From assembly GCA_019455285.1 (NCBI GenBank), contig JACFMS010000020.1, positions 1-62,738 of the forward strand: 62,738 nucleotides of DNA. Reading direction: 5' to 3'. The first letter of the stretch is position 1, and each line of letters begins with the position of its first letter. Positions 8,824 to 17,524 of the stretch are shown here, in pieces. This DNA is from Sphingomonadales bacterium. GTDB taxonomy: Bacteria > Pseudomonadota > Alphaproteobacteria > Sphingomonadales > Govanellaceae. The notes beneath the pieces were generated by a model. That model saw nothing but the letters and a program-made list of their open reading frames with translations. It made no database searches and was not told the DNA's origin. The translations under genes were made by a program, and so were the position numbers.

Positions 8824-10554
8824 TTACGCATTGCGGGAGGAGAGCAGATCGATCATGCCGCGGGCAATTTCCCGCTCGCCCATGACCACGGCGTTGGCGC
8901 CAAGCTTGGTGAGATACTCCGCCTCGGCATCGGAGTGGGCCCGGGCAATGATATGCAGCGCCGGATTGGCGGCGCGGGCCTGCTCGACCACCCTGCCTGC
9001 TTCAAAGGCATTGGGAATGGCGATCACCAGATGTTGCGCGCTCGGCAGATTGGCGGCCTTGAGGATCTGCGGCTTCGAGGCATTGCCGAAGATGGTCTCT
9101 ATGCCTTGGGCGCGCAGTCCCGCAACAATTTTGTCGGCATCCTCGATCACCAGGAACGGCTGATGGGTGGCCAGCAATGACTTGCCGACCAGACTGCCGA
9201 CGCGGCCATAGCCGATGATCACCGTATGCGCATGTTGCGCCGACATCTCCGGACCTTCACGCTCGGATACCGCTTCCGCCTTCTCTCTTTCTTCTTCCGG
9301 AGCTTTGGTGCGAACGCCGATAGCCGCTAAGGCGCGCTCTCTCTGTTCCAACTTCGGTTTTAGCCAATCAATGGCGGCAAAGCTGAAGGGATTGAGCAGG
9401 ATCGACAGAATGGCGCCGGCCAGGATGAGATCGCGCCCCAACTCCGGCAGCAGGTTCAGCGAAACGCCGAGTTGCGCCAAAATGAAGGAGAACTCGCCGA
9501 TTTGCGCCAGGCTTGCCGAAATGGTGAGCGCCGTGGCAAGCGGGTGACCGAACGCCACCACGATCAGGAAGGCGGCCAGCGATTTGCCGAAAACGATGAT
9601 GAACAGGGTGGCGATGATCGGCAACGGGTGTTCGATCAGGAGGCGGGGGTCGAACAGCATCCCCACCGAGACAAAGAACAGCACCGCGAAGGCATCGCGC
9701 AAGGGCAACGATTCCTCGGCGGCGCGATGGCTGAGCTCGGATTCGCTTAAAATCATGCCGGCGAAAAATGCGCCCAGCGCCACCGATACGCCGAACAGCA
9801 GCGCCGCACCGACAGCCACGCCTAGGGCAATTGCCAACACCGCCAGGCGGAACAGCTCCCGCGAGCCGGTATGGGCGACGTAGTGCAAGACGAACGGTAT
9901 CACCCGCCGCCCGACGATGAGCATGAAGGCGACGAAGGCGATAAACTTGATAACGGTATAGAGTAGCATCATCGCCAAATCGGGGGGCGGCTCGGAGAGA
10001 ACATCCCCCATATCGCTGACGTTGCCGCTCAGGGCGGCGGCAAAGGCCGGCACCAGCACCAAGGCGATGACCATGGCGATATCCTCGACAATGAGCCAGC
10101 CGACGGCGATACGTCCGCGTTCGGTCTCCAACAGACGGCGCTCTTGGAGCGCCCGCAGCAGCACCACCGTGCTTGCCGTCGATAACGCCAGGCCGAACAT
10201 GACGCCGGCGCCCATGGACCAGTCCAAGAGCCAGGCCAGACCCGCGCCGAGCAGGGTCGCCACCGCAATCTGCGCGCTGGCTCCTGGGATGGCGATGGCG
10301 CGAACCGACAGCAGGTCTTTTAGCGAAAAATGCAGCCCGACGCCGAACATCAGGAGAATGACGCCGATCTCGGCAAGTTGCGAGGCCAGCTCTTGGTCAG
10401 CCACGAAGCCGGGCGTATAGGGGCCTACCAGGATGCCAGCCACCAGATACCCGACCAAGGGCGGGACGCGCAGGCGGCTGGCGATAACGCCAAAAATGAA
10501 GGCCAGACCCAGACCGGCGGCAATGGTGGCGATCAACGGGGCGTCATGGGGCAT
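8824..10554 (-). CDS. CPA2 family cation:proton antiporter with RCK domain (YbaL/KefB type)
   Basis: Predicted potassium/proton antiporter of 576 residues in the inner membrane: about 12 membrane helices in the first 400 residues (LRVPPLVGYLVAGILVGPYTPG near the N-terminus is the family signature), then a TrkA-N/RCK nucleotide-binding domain beginning HTVIIGYGRVGSLVGKSLL (G-x-G-x-x-G near residue 410). YbaL is the closest named relative; KefB/KefC are alternatives. The frame is open to 10620. ATG 10554 gives the usual N-terminus just before the first helix, and ATG 10581, with AGGA five bases upstream, is also possible. First gene of the antiporter-hrpB-selO set. Confidence 0.88.
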   Translation of the reverse strand: MPHDAPLIATIAAGLGLAFIFGVIASRLRVPPLVGYLVAGILVGPYTPGFVADQELASQLAEIGVILLMFGVGLHFSLKDLLSVRAIAIPGASAQIAVATLLGAGLAWLLDWSMGAGVMFGLALSTASTVVLLRALQERRLLETERGRIAVGWLIVEDIAMVIALVLVPAFAAALSGNVSDMGDVLSEPPPDLAMMLLYTVIKFIAFVAFMLIVGRRVIPFVLHYVAHTGSRELFRLAVLAIALGVAVGAALLFGVSVALGAFFAGMILSESELSHRAAEESLPLRDAFAVLFFVSVGMLFDPRLLIEHPLPIIATLFIIVFGKSLAAFLIVVAFGHPLATALTISASLAQIGEFSFILAQLGVSLNLLPELGRDLILAGAILSILLNPFSFAAIDWLKPKLEQRERALAAIGVRTKAPEEEREKAEAVSEREGPEMSAQHAHTVIIGYGRVGSLVGKSLLATHQPFLVIEDADKIVAGLRAQGIETIFGNASKPQILKAANLPSAQHLVIAIPNAFEAGRVVEQARAANPALHIIARAHSDAEAEYLTKLGANAVVMGEREIARGMIDLLSSRNA

Positions 10555-10866
10555 AATAGGTGGGTCATCTCCTTGCTCCATGCTGGTCCTGCCGACTCCA
10601 GCTTGAAGGAGCGCGGCCATTATGGTTGACTAGGGTCTATAAGGGCAAGTCTTATGACCAATAAAATAAGCTGGCCAAACAATGATATAAGACGGATTCT
10701 CAGCCGTCTGCCCGGAGCTTGGGCGTTTACTGCCAAGGCGCCCCCTGGCGGGTATCTTGAGTAGGGGAATGAGTAGGTTCCCCTATTGACCCCCCCCTGT
10801 CATTACCGGAAACCGGTAGCGATGGGATACCATGAGTGTATGTCCTGTAAATGGGAGGATTTTACC

Positions 10867-13080
10867 ATGACAAAGACAAACCGCCTGCCTTTAACTCTGC
10901 TTGTTGCTACAGCTCTGACGCCGCTGGCGGGAGCGCCCCTGATGCTGCCTGCTGCCGCTCATGCCGCGGAAGCCGTCGATGACATGGGTCTCGGCGAAAT
11001 CATCGTCACCGCCACCCGCCGCGAGGCGGATGTGCAGCGCATCGGCATTGCCGTGTCGGCGATGTCGTCGGAAGTGCTGGAGAAATATTCAGTAGCCGAC
11101 GCCAACGAACTGACCGCCCTGGTGCCGGGCTTTTCCTATACCGACACCGGCTCGCCAGTGGTGGGGCTGATCTCCATCCGCGGCGTGTCGCAGAACGACT
11201 TCGCCGGCCACCTGGAAGCGCCCAATACTTTCTATATCGATGAAGTGTATCTGCCGGCCATTTCCGCCACCTCGCTGCAATTCTTCGACGTCAGCCGGGT
11301 GGAAGTGCTGAAAGGTCCGCAAGGCACGCTGTTTGGCCGCAACGCCACCGGTGGTCTGTTGCATATGATCACCAACAAGCCCACGAAAGAGTTCGAGGGG
11401 TATGCCTCGCTCACCGTGGCCGAGCGTGATCAGATCAAGGTTGAAGGCGCCATCAGCGGTCCTTTGTCCGATACCGTGCGCGGCCGTATTGCCGCATATC
11501 GCAACAAGGCCGACGGCTATTTCAAGAATGATATCGGCAAGGACTTGAACGAGGAAGACGTCGTCGCAGGGCGCGCACATTTGGAAATGACGCCCAATGA
11601 GGATCTGGAGATCCGTTTAAGCGCGGATATCTATAAGCAGCGGCCTTCCACCACCGGCGGCGGCTATGCCACGCCGGGCGCGCCCAATGCCGATGGCCTG
11701 GGCGAACATTTGCCGCCGGGCTCCACCACCGTGTATGGCTACGCCGATGCAGACGGCAATCCTTACACCGGCTCCTTCAGCAATTCGGGCAATATCGAAA
11801 AGCGTTTGTGGGGCATATCAGGGCGCGTTGCTTATAACTTTGGCGATATCAGCCTGATCTCGCTGACTAGCTATTCGGATACCGAAAGCGATTACATCGA
11901 GGACAACGATCTATCGCCGGTGCCATTCACGGAATTCACGCAAGTATCCAACAGCGAACACTTTACCCAAGAATTGCGCCTGGAAGGGCAGACGGATAAC
12001 TTCAACTGGACCACGGGTGTTTATTACCTGAATATTGATGGTCAGTATTCGCAGGGCTTCCATATTCTGGCTGCAGCCACATCCGCTGTGGCGAACTACA
12101 GCCTGAAAACAGAATCCTGGTCGCTTTTCGGCCAGGGCGAATATGCGGTGTCGGACACGGTATCAGTAATCGCCGGCGCGCGCTGGACCACCGACACGAA
12201 GAAGTACCAATACCTGAACACCTGCACCGGTCCAGCCTGTACCGGGCCGGGCGTCTTGACGTTGCCTGACACCATCGGCACCGCCGGCCTGATCAACGAC
12301 AAGCACACCGACGATGGTTGGTCGGCGCGGCTGGAACTGGATTGGCGCCCGGTGGACGATCTGCTGCTTTATGCCAGCGTCAGCCGGGGCTACAAGGCGT
12401 TCAGCTATAACGCCGGGTTTGCCGGCCAAGCGCCCTTGGCGGGCTTGCGCTTCGATGGCGAGAAGCTGACGGCGTTTGAAGTCGGCAACAAGCTCGATTT
12501 CTGGGAAAAGCGCGCCCGCCTCAACATCAGCGCCTTCTACTATGACTACAAGGACTTCCAGGCCTTCGACCAGCGCGGCGTGACGTTCACGCTTTATAAT
12601 ACCGACGCCCGCATTTACGGCCTCGATGCCGAATTTACGGTGCGCCCGGTTGAAAGCTTGACCTTATTCGCCGGTGTCAGCCTCCTTGACACCAAAGTGG
12701 ACGATGTTCCCATCGGCGCTGGCTTTCGTGATCGCGAGGCCACCCAGTCGCCCAGCGTCACCTTCAGCTTTGCGGCGACCCAGGTGTTCAGCCTGAACGA
12801 TAATGGAGACATCTCCGTGACGGCGAGCGCCGTCTACACCGACGAGTTCTATTCGCAGCTCAGCAACGCGCCGGTGACCTTGGTGCCCTCCAACTGGCTG
12901 GTCAATGCGCGTATTGCCTACACCTCGCCGTCCGACAGGTTTGAGTTTGCCGTCTTCGCCAAGAATCTGCTGGACGAAAAACGGCAGATTTACGCCTTCG
13001 ACATCACCAATATCGGGCTGGTGGAGAATAACTACGGCGAACCGCAGCAGTTCGGCGCGGAGTTGAAAGTAAACTTCTAA
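10867..13080 (+). CDS. TonB-dependent outer-membrane receptor
   Basis: Ligand-gated beta-barrel of 737 residues that imports a substrate using the TonB-ExbBD system. A signal peptide (about residues 1-36, cleaved after AAAHAA) is followed by a TonB box-like EIIVTATRREADVQ, the plug domain (IRGVSQNDFAG; VEVLKGPQGTLFGRNATGGLLHM) and a 22-strand barrel ending in aromatic VNF. It is of the kind abundant in sphingomonads and related groups; the ligand cannot be told from sequence. The start at 10867 is chosen because GGAGG at 10854 precedes it and the signal peptide begins there, although the frame opens at 10786. A clear terminator follows. Confidence 0.93.
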   Translation: MTKTNRLPLTLLVATALTPLAGAPLMLPAAAHAAEAVDDMGLGEIIVTATRREADVQRIGIAVSAMSSEVLEKYSVADANELTALVPGFSYTDTGSPVVGLISIRGVSQNDFAGHLEAPNTFYIDEVYLPAISATSLQFFDVSRVEVLKGPQGTLFGRNATGGLLHMITNKPTKEFEGYASLTVAERDQIKVEGAISGPLSDTVRGRIAAYRNKADGYFKNDIGKDLNEEDVVAGRAHLEMTPNEDLEIRLSADIYKQRPSTTGGGYATPGAPNADGLGEHLPPGSTTVYGYADADGNPYTGSFSNSGNIEKRLWGISGRVAYNFGDISLISLTSYSDTESDYIEDNDLSPVPFTEFTQVSNSEHFTQELRLEGQTDNFNWTTGVYYLNIDGQYSQGFHILAAATSAVANYSLKTESWSLFGQGEYAVSDTVSVIAGARWTTDTKKYQYLNTCTGPACTGPGVLTLPDTIGTAGLINDKHTDDGWSARLELDWRPVDDLLLYASVSRGYKAFSYNAGFAGQAPLAGLRFDGEKLTAFEVGNKLDFWEKRARLNISAFYYDYKDFQAFDQRGVTFTLYNTDARIYGLDAEFTVRPVESLTLFAGVSLLDTKVDDVPIGAGFRDREATQSPSVTFSFAATQVFSLNDNGDISVTASAVYTDEFYSQLSNAPVTLVPSNWLVNARIAYTSPSDRFEFAVFAKNLLDEKRQIYAFDITNIGLVENNYGEPQQFGAELKVNF

Positions 13081-13092
13081 AGAGTGAAATGG

Positions 13093-13127
13093 CGATGGGC
13101 GGCCCATTCAGGTCGCCCATCGTTTTT
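13093..13127 (+). terminator. Rho-independent terminator after the TonB receptor gene
   Basis: Perfect 9-bp stem CGATGGGCG / CGCCCATCG around a 12-base loop, followed directly by TTTTT. It lies 13 bases after the stop codon, so the receptor is transcribed separately from the gene at 13175. Confidence 0.88.
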
Positions 13128-13174
13128 ATCGTCATATAAGAACAGACTGCACGCTGCACGAGAGAGGCTAGACC

Positions 13175-14848
13175 ATGAAACATAACACATTTACCGGCAT
13201 CGCCTGTTTGGCGCTCATGACAGCGCTGCCGGCGTCTGCGGGAACGTTAAAGGGTACGGTAAAGAGTGAGGACGGAAAGGCCATGGCGGGCGTCATGGTC
13301 AGAGTGACTGACGACGCATCCGGCATTTCCGAAGCGGTTTTTACCGACGCCAAGGGCAAGTTCAAACTTGAAACCGATCTTCACGGCAAGCTGCATGTGC
13401 GGCTGCGCACACCTTATTATCGCGATGTGGAAAATGATGTCGAACTTGGCGAAAAGGCGACCTTAAAGCAGTCTTACGTCATGCCGGCCATGACCACGGC
13501 GGAGGAAATTTCCGAAAGCCTGCCGGCCGCCTATCACTTCGGCAATCTTCCCTTCGAGACCAGCGCTGATGCGGTCTTCAGTCATTATCAGTTTCAACGC
13601 GACTGTCTGACCTGCCATCAGCTCGGCAACTCCTTCACCCGCCGCGCTCGTCCGGCGGAGGATTGGCAGATCACCATCGAGCGCATGCACTCCTATCTCG
13701 GTAATTTCGACGCCGAGTTGCGCGCCCGCCGCTCCGCCCTGTTGGCGCAAGGCTTTAACGGCAAGCCCATACCCGCGCGGCCGGTATTTCCGTTAGATCC
13801 GGCATTGTCGCACGCCAAGATCTACGAGTACCGCATGGAAGACGGCGTGCTGCCCCATGACGCGGAAGTCAGCCATAACGACGGGCTTGTCTACACCACC
13901 GATCAATTCGCCGAGCATATGGCGATCACGGATCTGAAAACCGGTCAGACCAGCTATTATTCAATACCTGATGATGGCACGCCGGAAGGCGGCCGCTTCG
14001 CCGAGCTGGGCCTGCCCACCATTCTTGGGCCGAGCCTGAAACATGGTCCACACTCCCTGGCCATGGGGCCCGACGGCAAATGGTACACCACCAATTCCAT
14101 CGCTACCGCCATCGGCGTGTTCAATCCGGAAACGCGGCAGTGGGAGAAGGCGCACAAGATCGGCGGCAAGTCGCTTTATCCGCATACCATCCGCTTCGAT
14201 AAGGAAGGCATCGCCTGGTTCACGCTGGCGTTCTCCGAGCAGATCGGACGGCTGGACCCGAAAACCGGTAAGTTCGACATCATTGATCTGCCCTATGTCA
14301 AACCGGGTGGCGTCGCCGCCGGCACCACGCCCTATGGCATCGACGTCAGCCCCAAGGACGGCGCGATATGGTATAGCCGCCTCTTTGGCGACAAGATTGG
14401 GAAAATTGATCCCAAAACCTTGGCGGTGACGGAGTATGACACGCCGGTCAAGGGGCCGCGCCGCCTGCGCTTTGATAAACAGGGCATGCTGTGGCTCACC
14501 GGCTTTTCCGAAGGCATGCTGGCGCGCATCGATCCTGACGGCTTCAAGGTCAAGGTCTACACCATGCCGGAATTCGCCCCCGGCTATCGGCCGGCCCCCT
14601 ATGCGCTGGGCGTTCATCCCGAAACCCAAGACGTCTGGGTCAATGAGATCATGACCGATCGTATCTTCCGCTTCCTGCCCAAGGAAGAACGCTTCGTCAT
14701 TTATCCCATTCCGTTGACGGGCACCTATACGCGAGAAGTGAGCTTCACCAAGGATGGCAAGGCGTGCATGTCCAACAACCCGTCACCGGTGGAAGCGCTG
14801 GAAGGCGGCGTGTCGGAACTGATCTGCATCGACGCCGAGGCGATGTAG
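13175..14848 (+). CDS. Secreted carboxypeptidase-regulatory-like / monohaem / Vgb-type beta-propeller protein
   Basis: Exported protein of 557 residues with an unusual domain order. Signal peptide (1-22, ending PASA); an Ig-like carboxypeptidase regulatory domain (about 23-100, GTLKGTVKSEDGKAMAGVMV); a haem c attachment site CLTCH near residue 144; then a six-bladed propeller similar to virginiamycin B lyase/SMP-30 (about 210-550, repeated units such as GPHSLAMGPDGKWYTTN, PHTIRFDKEGIAWFT, TPYGIDVSPKDGAIWYS, PRRLRFDKQGMLWLTG). The reaction is unknown; the haem suggests a periplasmic redox role rather than antibiotic lyase activity. It follows a TonB receptor and its terminator, so a functional link is possible but not shown. 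GAGAGAGG precedes the ATG. Confidence 0.82.
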   Translation: MKHNTFTGIACLALMTALPASAGTLKGTVKSEDGKAMAGVMVRVTDDASGISEAVFTDAKGKFKLETDLHGKLHVRLRTPYYRDVENDVELGEKATLKQSYVMPAMTTAEEISESLPAAYHFGNLPFETSADAVFSHYQFQRDCLTCHQLGNSFTRRARPAEDWQITIERMHSYLGNFDAELRARRSALLAQGFNGKPIPARPVFPLDPALSHAKIYEYRMEDGVLPHDAEVSHNDGLVYTTDQFAEHMAITDLKTGQTSYYSIPDDGTPEGGRFAELGLPTILGPSLKHGPHSLAMGPDGKWYTTNSIATAIGVFNPETRQWEKAHKIGGKSLYPHTIRFDKEGIAWFTLAFSEQIGRLDPKTGKFDIIDLPYVKPGGVAAGTTPYGIDVSPKDGAIWYSRLFGDKIGKIDPKTLAVTEYDTPVKGPRRLRFDKQGMLWLTGFSEGMLARIDPDGFKVKVYTMPEFAPGYRPAPYALGVHPETQDVWVNEIMTDRIFRFLPKEERFVIYPIPLTGTYTREVSFTKDGKACMSNNPSPVEALEGGVSELICIDAEAM

Positions 14849-14871
14849 TAAGCTATTGATCGGAAATGGAG

Positions 14872-14909
14872 GGTGGGTCCAGCGATAGCGGACCCACCTT
14901 TTTCTTTTT
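14872..14909 (+). terminator. Strong hairpin terminator, member of the GGGTCC repeat family
   Basis: Perfect 9-bp stem GGTGGGTCC / GGACCCACC with loop AGCGATAGC, followed by TTTTTCTTTTT. It ends the gene that stops at 14848. The stem and loop resemble the left arm of the repeat at 4878, and a right-arm-like stretch (GCTGACCCGCGCCACG) follows at 14914-14929, so the terminator appears to be a copy of that repeat. Confidence 0.85.
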
Positions 14910-14954
14910 CACGGCTGACCCGCGCCACGATATTTTTGTCGTATACTCCTCGTT

Positions 14955-15473
14955 ATGACGGCGCTGCGCGATACGACCATCTTCACCATCGGGCATTCCA
15001 ACCATGGGCTCGATCATTTCCTGGCGCTGCTTGAGAAGGCTGGGATTACGGCGCTGGCGGACGTGCGCTCGAAGCCGGCATCGCGTTTCTGCCCGCACTT
15101 CAACCGGGAAAACCTAAAGGCCGCTTTGATCGCGCACGGTATTTCCTATGTCTATCTGGGCGACGCCTTGGGCGGCAAGCCGGCTGACCCGGCGCTTTAT
15201 AGCCATGGCAGGCCGGATTATCGGAAAATCGCCGCCTCAGCAGCATTTAAGGAAGGCTTGGCCCGTTTGATGGCGGGGGCAAAAACCCGTCGCATCGCCA
15301 TGATGTGCGCGGAACGCGACCCGCGTCAGTGCCACCGCACCCATTTAATTACGCCGGCGCTGGTGGCCGAGGGCGTTGCGATCACCCACATCTTAAGCGA
15401 TGGTGGGCTGTTGCCCCATGCTGATCTGGCGGCCGATATGACCGGCGGCCAGTTTGATCTATTGCCTATATAA
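14955..15473 (+). CDS. DUF488 family protein
   Basis: 172-residue cytoplasmic protein of the DUF488 family. Characteristic segments: FTIGHSNHGLDHFLALL at the N-terminus, ADVRSKPASRFCPHFN, YVYLGDALGG, and the C-terminal MMCAERDPRQCHRTHLI with conserved Cys, Arg, Cys and His residues. Biochemical function is unknown; an enzyme acting on nucleotides or a rhodanese-like activity has been suggested for relatives, and nothing here settles it. It starts 106 bases after the previous stop, behind a terminator, so it is probably transcribed alone or with the small membrane gene at 15542. Confidence 0.9.
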   Translation: MTALRDTTIFTIGHSNHGLDHFLALLEKAGITALADVRSKPASRFCPHFNRENLKAALIAHGISYVYLGDALGGKPADPALYSHGRPDYRKIAASAAFKEGLARLMAGAKTRRIAMMCAERDPRQCHRTHLITPALVAEGVAITHILSDGGLLPHADLAADMTGGQFDLLPI

Positions 15474-15541
15474 TATGTTGATTTCGTCAGACGATCCGGC
15501 ATTATAGCTGCCTAACGGCGAGACAACAGGGGAGCTTTGAC

Positions 15542-15856
15542 ATGGTTTGGTATGCCTATCTTGCGTATTTTGCCGCCGGTTTGTTTTTGGCCAACGGCAT
15601 TCCGCATTTTGTCGCCGGGGTGAGCGGGGGCAAATTCCAGTCGCCGTTCGCCAAGCCGCCGGGCGTGGGCGAATCCTCGGCCATCGTCAATGTGCTGTGG
15701 GGATTTACCAATTTCGTGATCAGCGGCCTGCTGATGTTCGGCGTTGGCGACTTCCGCTGCGGGCTGACCGTGGATACGGCGCTGGCGGCGGTGGGATTCC
15801 TGGCGATGGGGCTATTCTGCGCCAGGCACTTTTCCAAAGTGCGGGGCAACGCCTGA
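15542..15856 (+). CDS. Small hypothetical membrane protein
   Basis: 104 residues with three predicted membrane helices (about 3-25, 47-67 and 77-96) and a loop GGKFQSPFAKPPGVGESS between the first two. No family is recognised with certainty. It is accepted as a gene because GGGGAG (15529-15534) sits at good distance before the ATG and the composition is that of a real membrane protein. Its last 45 bases overlap the end of the convergent Rieske gene, a tail-to-tail overlap longer than elsewhere in the window. Confidence 0.72.
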   Translation: MVWYAYLAYFAAGLFLANGIPHFVAGVSGGKFQSPFAKPPGVGESSAIVNVLWGFTNFVISGLLMFGVGDFRCGLTVDTALAAVGFLAMGLFCARHFSKVRGNA

Positions 15857-16954
15857 GACTTCTGCCGTCTCGCGGTCGGCAAGAGTCTTTAGATGCCGGC
15901 GCATCTGCAGGCCCGCGCGATCGGCGGCGATGTCGATTTCATAAAACTGAGACGCATCTTCCTGAGCGTGCATGTCTGAGATTTTCTCCAGCGCGTACAC
16001 GTCTTCGTTGAATGCCGCGGTGAATCCCTTGATCATGAAGGCGCCCACCTCGGGATTGCCGCGGACAAAGTTGCGGCAGAAGGCATAATAGTAGTGCACC
16101 CGATCTTGGCACTCCGGCGTGATGATCTGCGCCACTTTCACCATGGGCGGCGGCGATTGCTGTTCCTTCGGCAGGTCTAAATTCTCGAATACGCCGCTGT
16201 TGACATGCAGCCCCGGCGAGACGAATTGCGAGCCGGAATGGCGGATGGCGCGCATGCCCTCCCAGCCCAAGGGCTTGGCGTAAAGCGGCGGCAGCACGCA
16301 GGGTACATGCCGCCAGACCTGAATATCGTCACCCTCGATCTTGGTTTCGATGGGGGCAGCGGCGTATTCCGGCGTGCCGAAGGTCGTCTCGTGCAGGAAT
16401 GACAGGTGCGACAGATCCAACAGGTTTTCGTGCAGGTGCACGTAGCTGCCCTTGACGTTGACATAGCCGATCTCGATGTCCCAGTCGGGATGACCCAGCC
16501 ACTCGGGATGAGGCAGGGGCGTTGATTCAGAAAGCGCTGGATCGCCCATCCAGATCCACACCAAGGGACCGCGCTCCATCGTGATGTAGCGGCGCACGCC
16601 GATCTTGCCCGGAGACTGGCTTTGGCTCGGGATGGCGATGCAACTGCCCATGGCGTCATAGCGCAGACCATGGTAGCGGCAGACGACGGTATCGCCCTCA
16701 AGCTTGCCTTCGGACAGGGGAAAAGAGCGGTGGCAGCAGCGATTATGGAGCGCCACCGGCTCGCCCGCCTCGGTGCGATAGAGGAGCACGCTGACCCCGA
16801 GGAGGGTGCGCGCCATCAGGCGGCGGGTGATCTCATCGCCCTTGGCGGCCACATACCAGGCGTTGCGGATCAAGGGCGTGTGGCGGTCGGCCAGCCGTCG
16901 CGCCACGACATCCGCCCGGCGCTTCTGGGAAGCAAAATCGTGTTCGGTCAGCAT
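15812..16954 (-). CDS. Rieske non-haem iron oxygenase, alpha subunit (vanillate O-demethylase-like)
   Basis: Terminal oxygenase of 380 residues that would use O2 and electrons from a separate reductase for hydroxylation or demethylation. Rieske [2Fe-2S] ligands: NRCCHR (CxH) and VVCRYHGLRYD (CxxH) at about residues 71-95. The mononuclear iron site follows in HENLLDLSHLSFLHETTF (N, D, H, H) near residues 174-191. The substrate is unknown and no ferredoxin or reductase gene lies nearby. It is 65 bases downstream of the cytochrome c'-like gene on the same strand and may be the last gene of the tetR-efflux transcript. AGAGAGAG precedes the ATG. Confidence 0.9.
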   Translation of the reverse strand: MLTEHDFASQKRRADVVARRLADRHTPLIRNAWYVAAKGDEITRRLMARTLLGVSVLLYRTEAGEPVALHNRCCHRSFPLSEGKLEGDTVVCRYHGLRYDAMGSCIAIPSQSQSPGKIGVRRYITMERGPLVWIWMGDPALSESTPLPHPEWLGHPDWDIEIGYVNVKGSYVHLHENLLDLSHLSFLHETTFGTPEYAAAPIETKIEGDDIQVWRHVPCVLPPLYAKPLGWEGMRAIRHSGSQFVSPGLHVNSGVFENLDLPKEQQSPPPMVKVAQIITPECQDRVHYYYAFCRNFVRGNPEVGAFMIKGFTAAFNEDVYALEKISDMHAQEDASQFYEIDIAADRAGLQMRRHLKTLADRETAEVSGVAPHFGKVPGAE

Positions 16955-17019
16955 GGGGCTCTCTCTGTGGCTTTATGGTTGGCCAAAGAGGGAGGGACGT
17001 CAATAGGGAAATTGGGGCC

Positions 17020-17493
17020 TTAGCGTGGATTATAGAAATGCTCGATAAAAGGTTTGCGGAAGCTTTGATGGCACCCCAGGCAGCCCTCCTGCACCCGGGC
17101 GAAGGACTGAATGACCGCCATGCCGTTGCCGCGCTGGGCAGCCTCTTCCATGACAAGCGCCGCTTCATGGACCCCTTCATCAAAGCTTCTAAAAGTAATC
17201 GCTTTGTCGCCAAGGTAGGCAAGGATGCGTGTTTTTTCAGCAAGCGGCGGCTCGGGATGGGTGGCGACTTTAGGAGCGAGCTCAGCGACTTGCGCCCAGT
17301 CCTCCCGGGAAATCGCATCGGTGATACGCTGCATATTGCGCCCAAGTTCTTGCATAATAAGGCGCAACTCCAGCGACGCAGCTTCCATAAGGCCATTGGC
17401 CCATGCCGGCGACGGGCTGCTCCAGGGTAAAATGCAGAGCGCGAAGATGACGCCGAGCGTCCCAAAGTGATGGCGGTATTTGCGGTTTGTCAT
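17020..17493 (-). CDS. Cytochrome c'/c-556-like monohaem protein
   Basis: Periplasmic protein of 157 residues: signal peptide (about 1-32, ending PAWA), then a mainly helical region with one C-terminal haem c site CLGCHQSFR, the arrangement of the cytochrome c' four-helix family. Such proteins bind NO/CO or carry electrons; the role here is not known. The ATG at 17493 is chosen over the open frame to 17559 because CAGGAG precedes it and the signal peptide starts there. It begins 31 bases after the ABC ATPase stop on the same strand. Confidence 0.85.
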   Translation of the reverse strand: MTNRKYRHHFGTLGVIFALCILPWSSPSPAWANGLMEAASLELRLIMQELGRNMQRITDAISREDWAQVAELAPKVATHPEPPLAEKTRILAYLGDKAITFRSFDEGVHEAALVMEEAAQRGNGMAVIQSFARVQEGCLGCHQSFRKPFIEHFYNPR

Positions 17494-17524
17494 GACAAAG
17501 ACTCCTGATGTTGAAGAAACCCAT

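Noticed and set aside
10625-10638. TTGAC-TAGG-GTCTA as a fourth FNR-like box
   Set aside because: Only 7 of 10 defined positions match and it is not at a clear promoter distance from a low-oxygen gene.
15547-16011. 154-codon frame overlapping the small membrane protein and the Rieske gene
   Set aside because: Out of frame with the membrane protein, which has a good ribosome-binding site and plausible helices; the alternative is Arg-rich without any motif.
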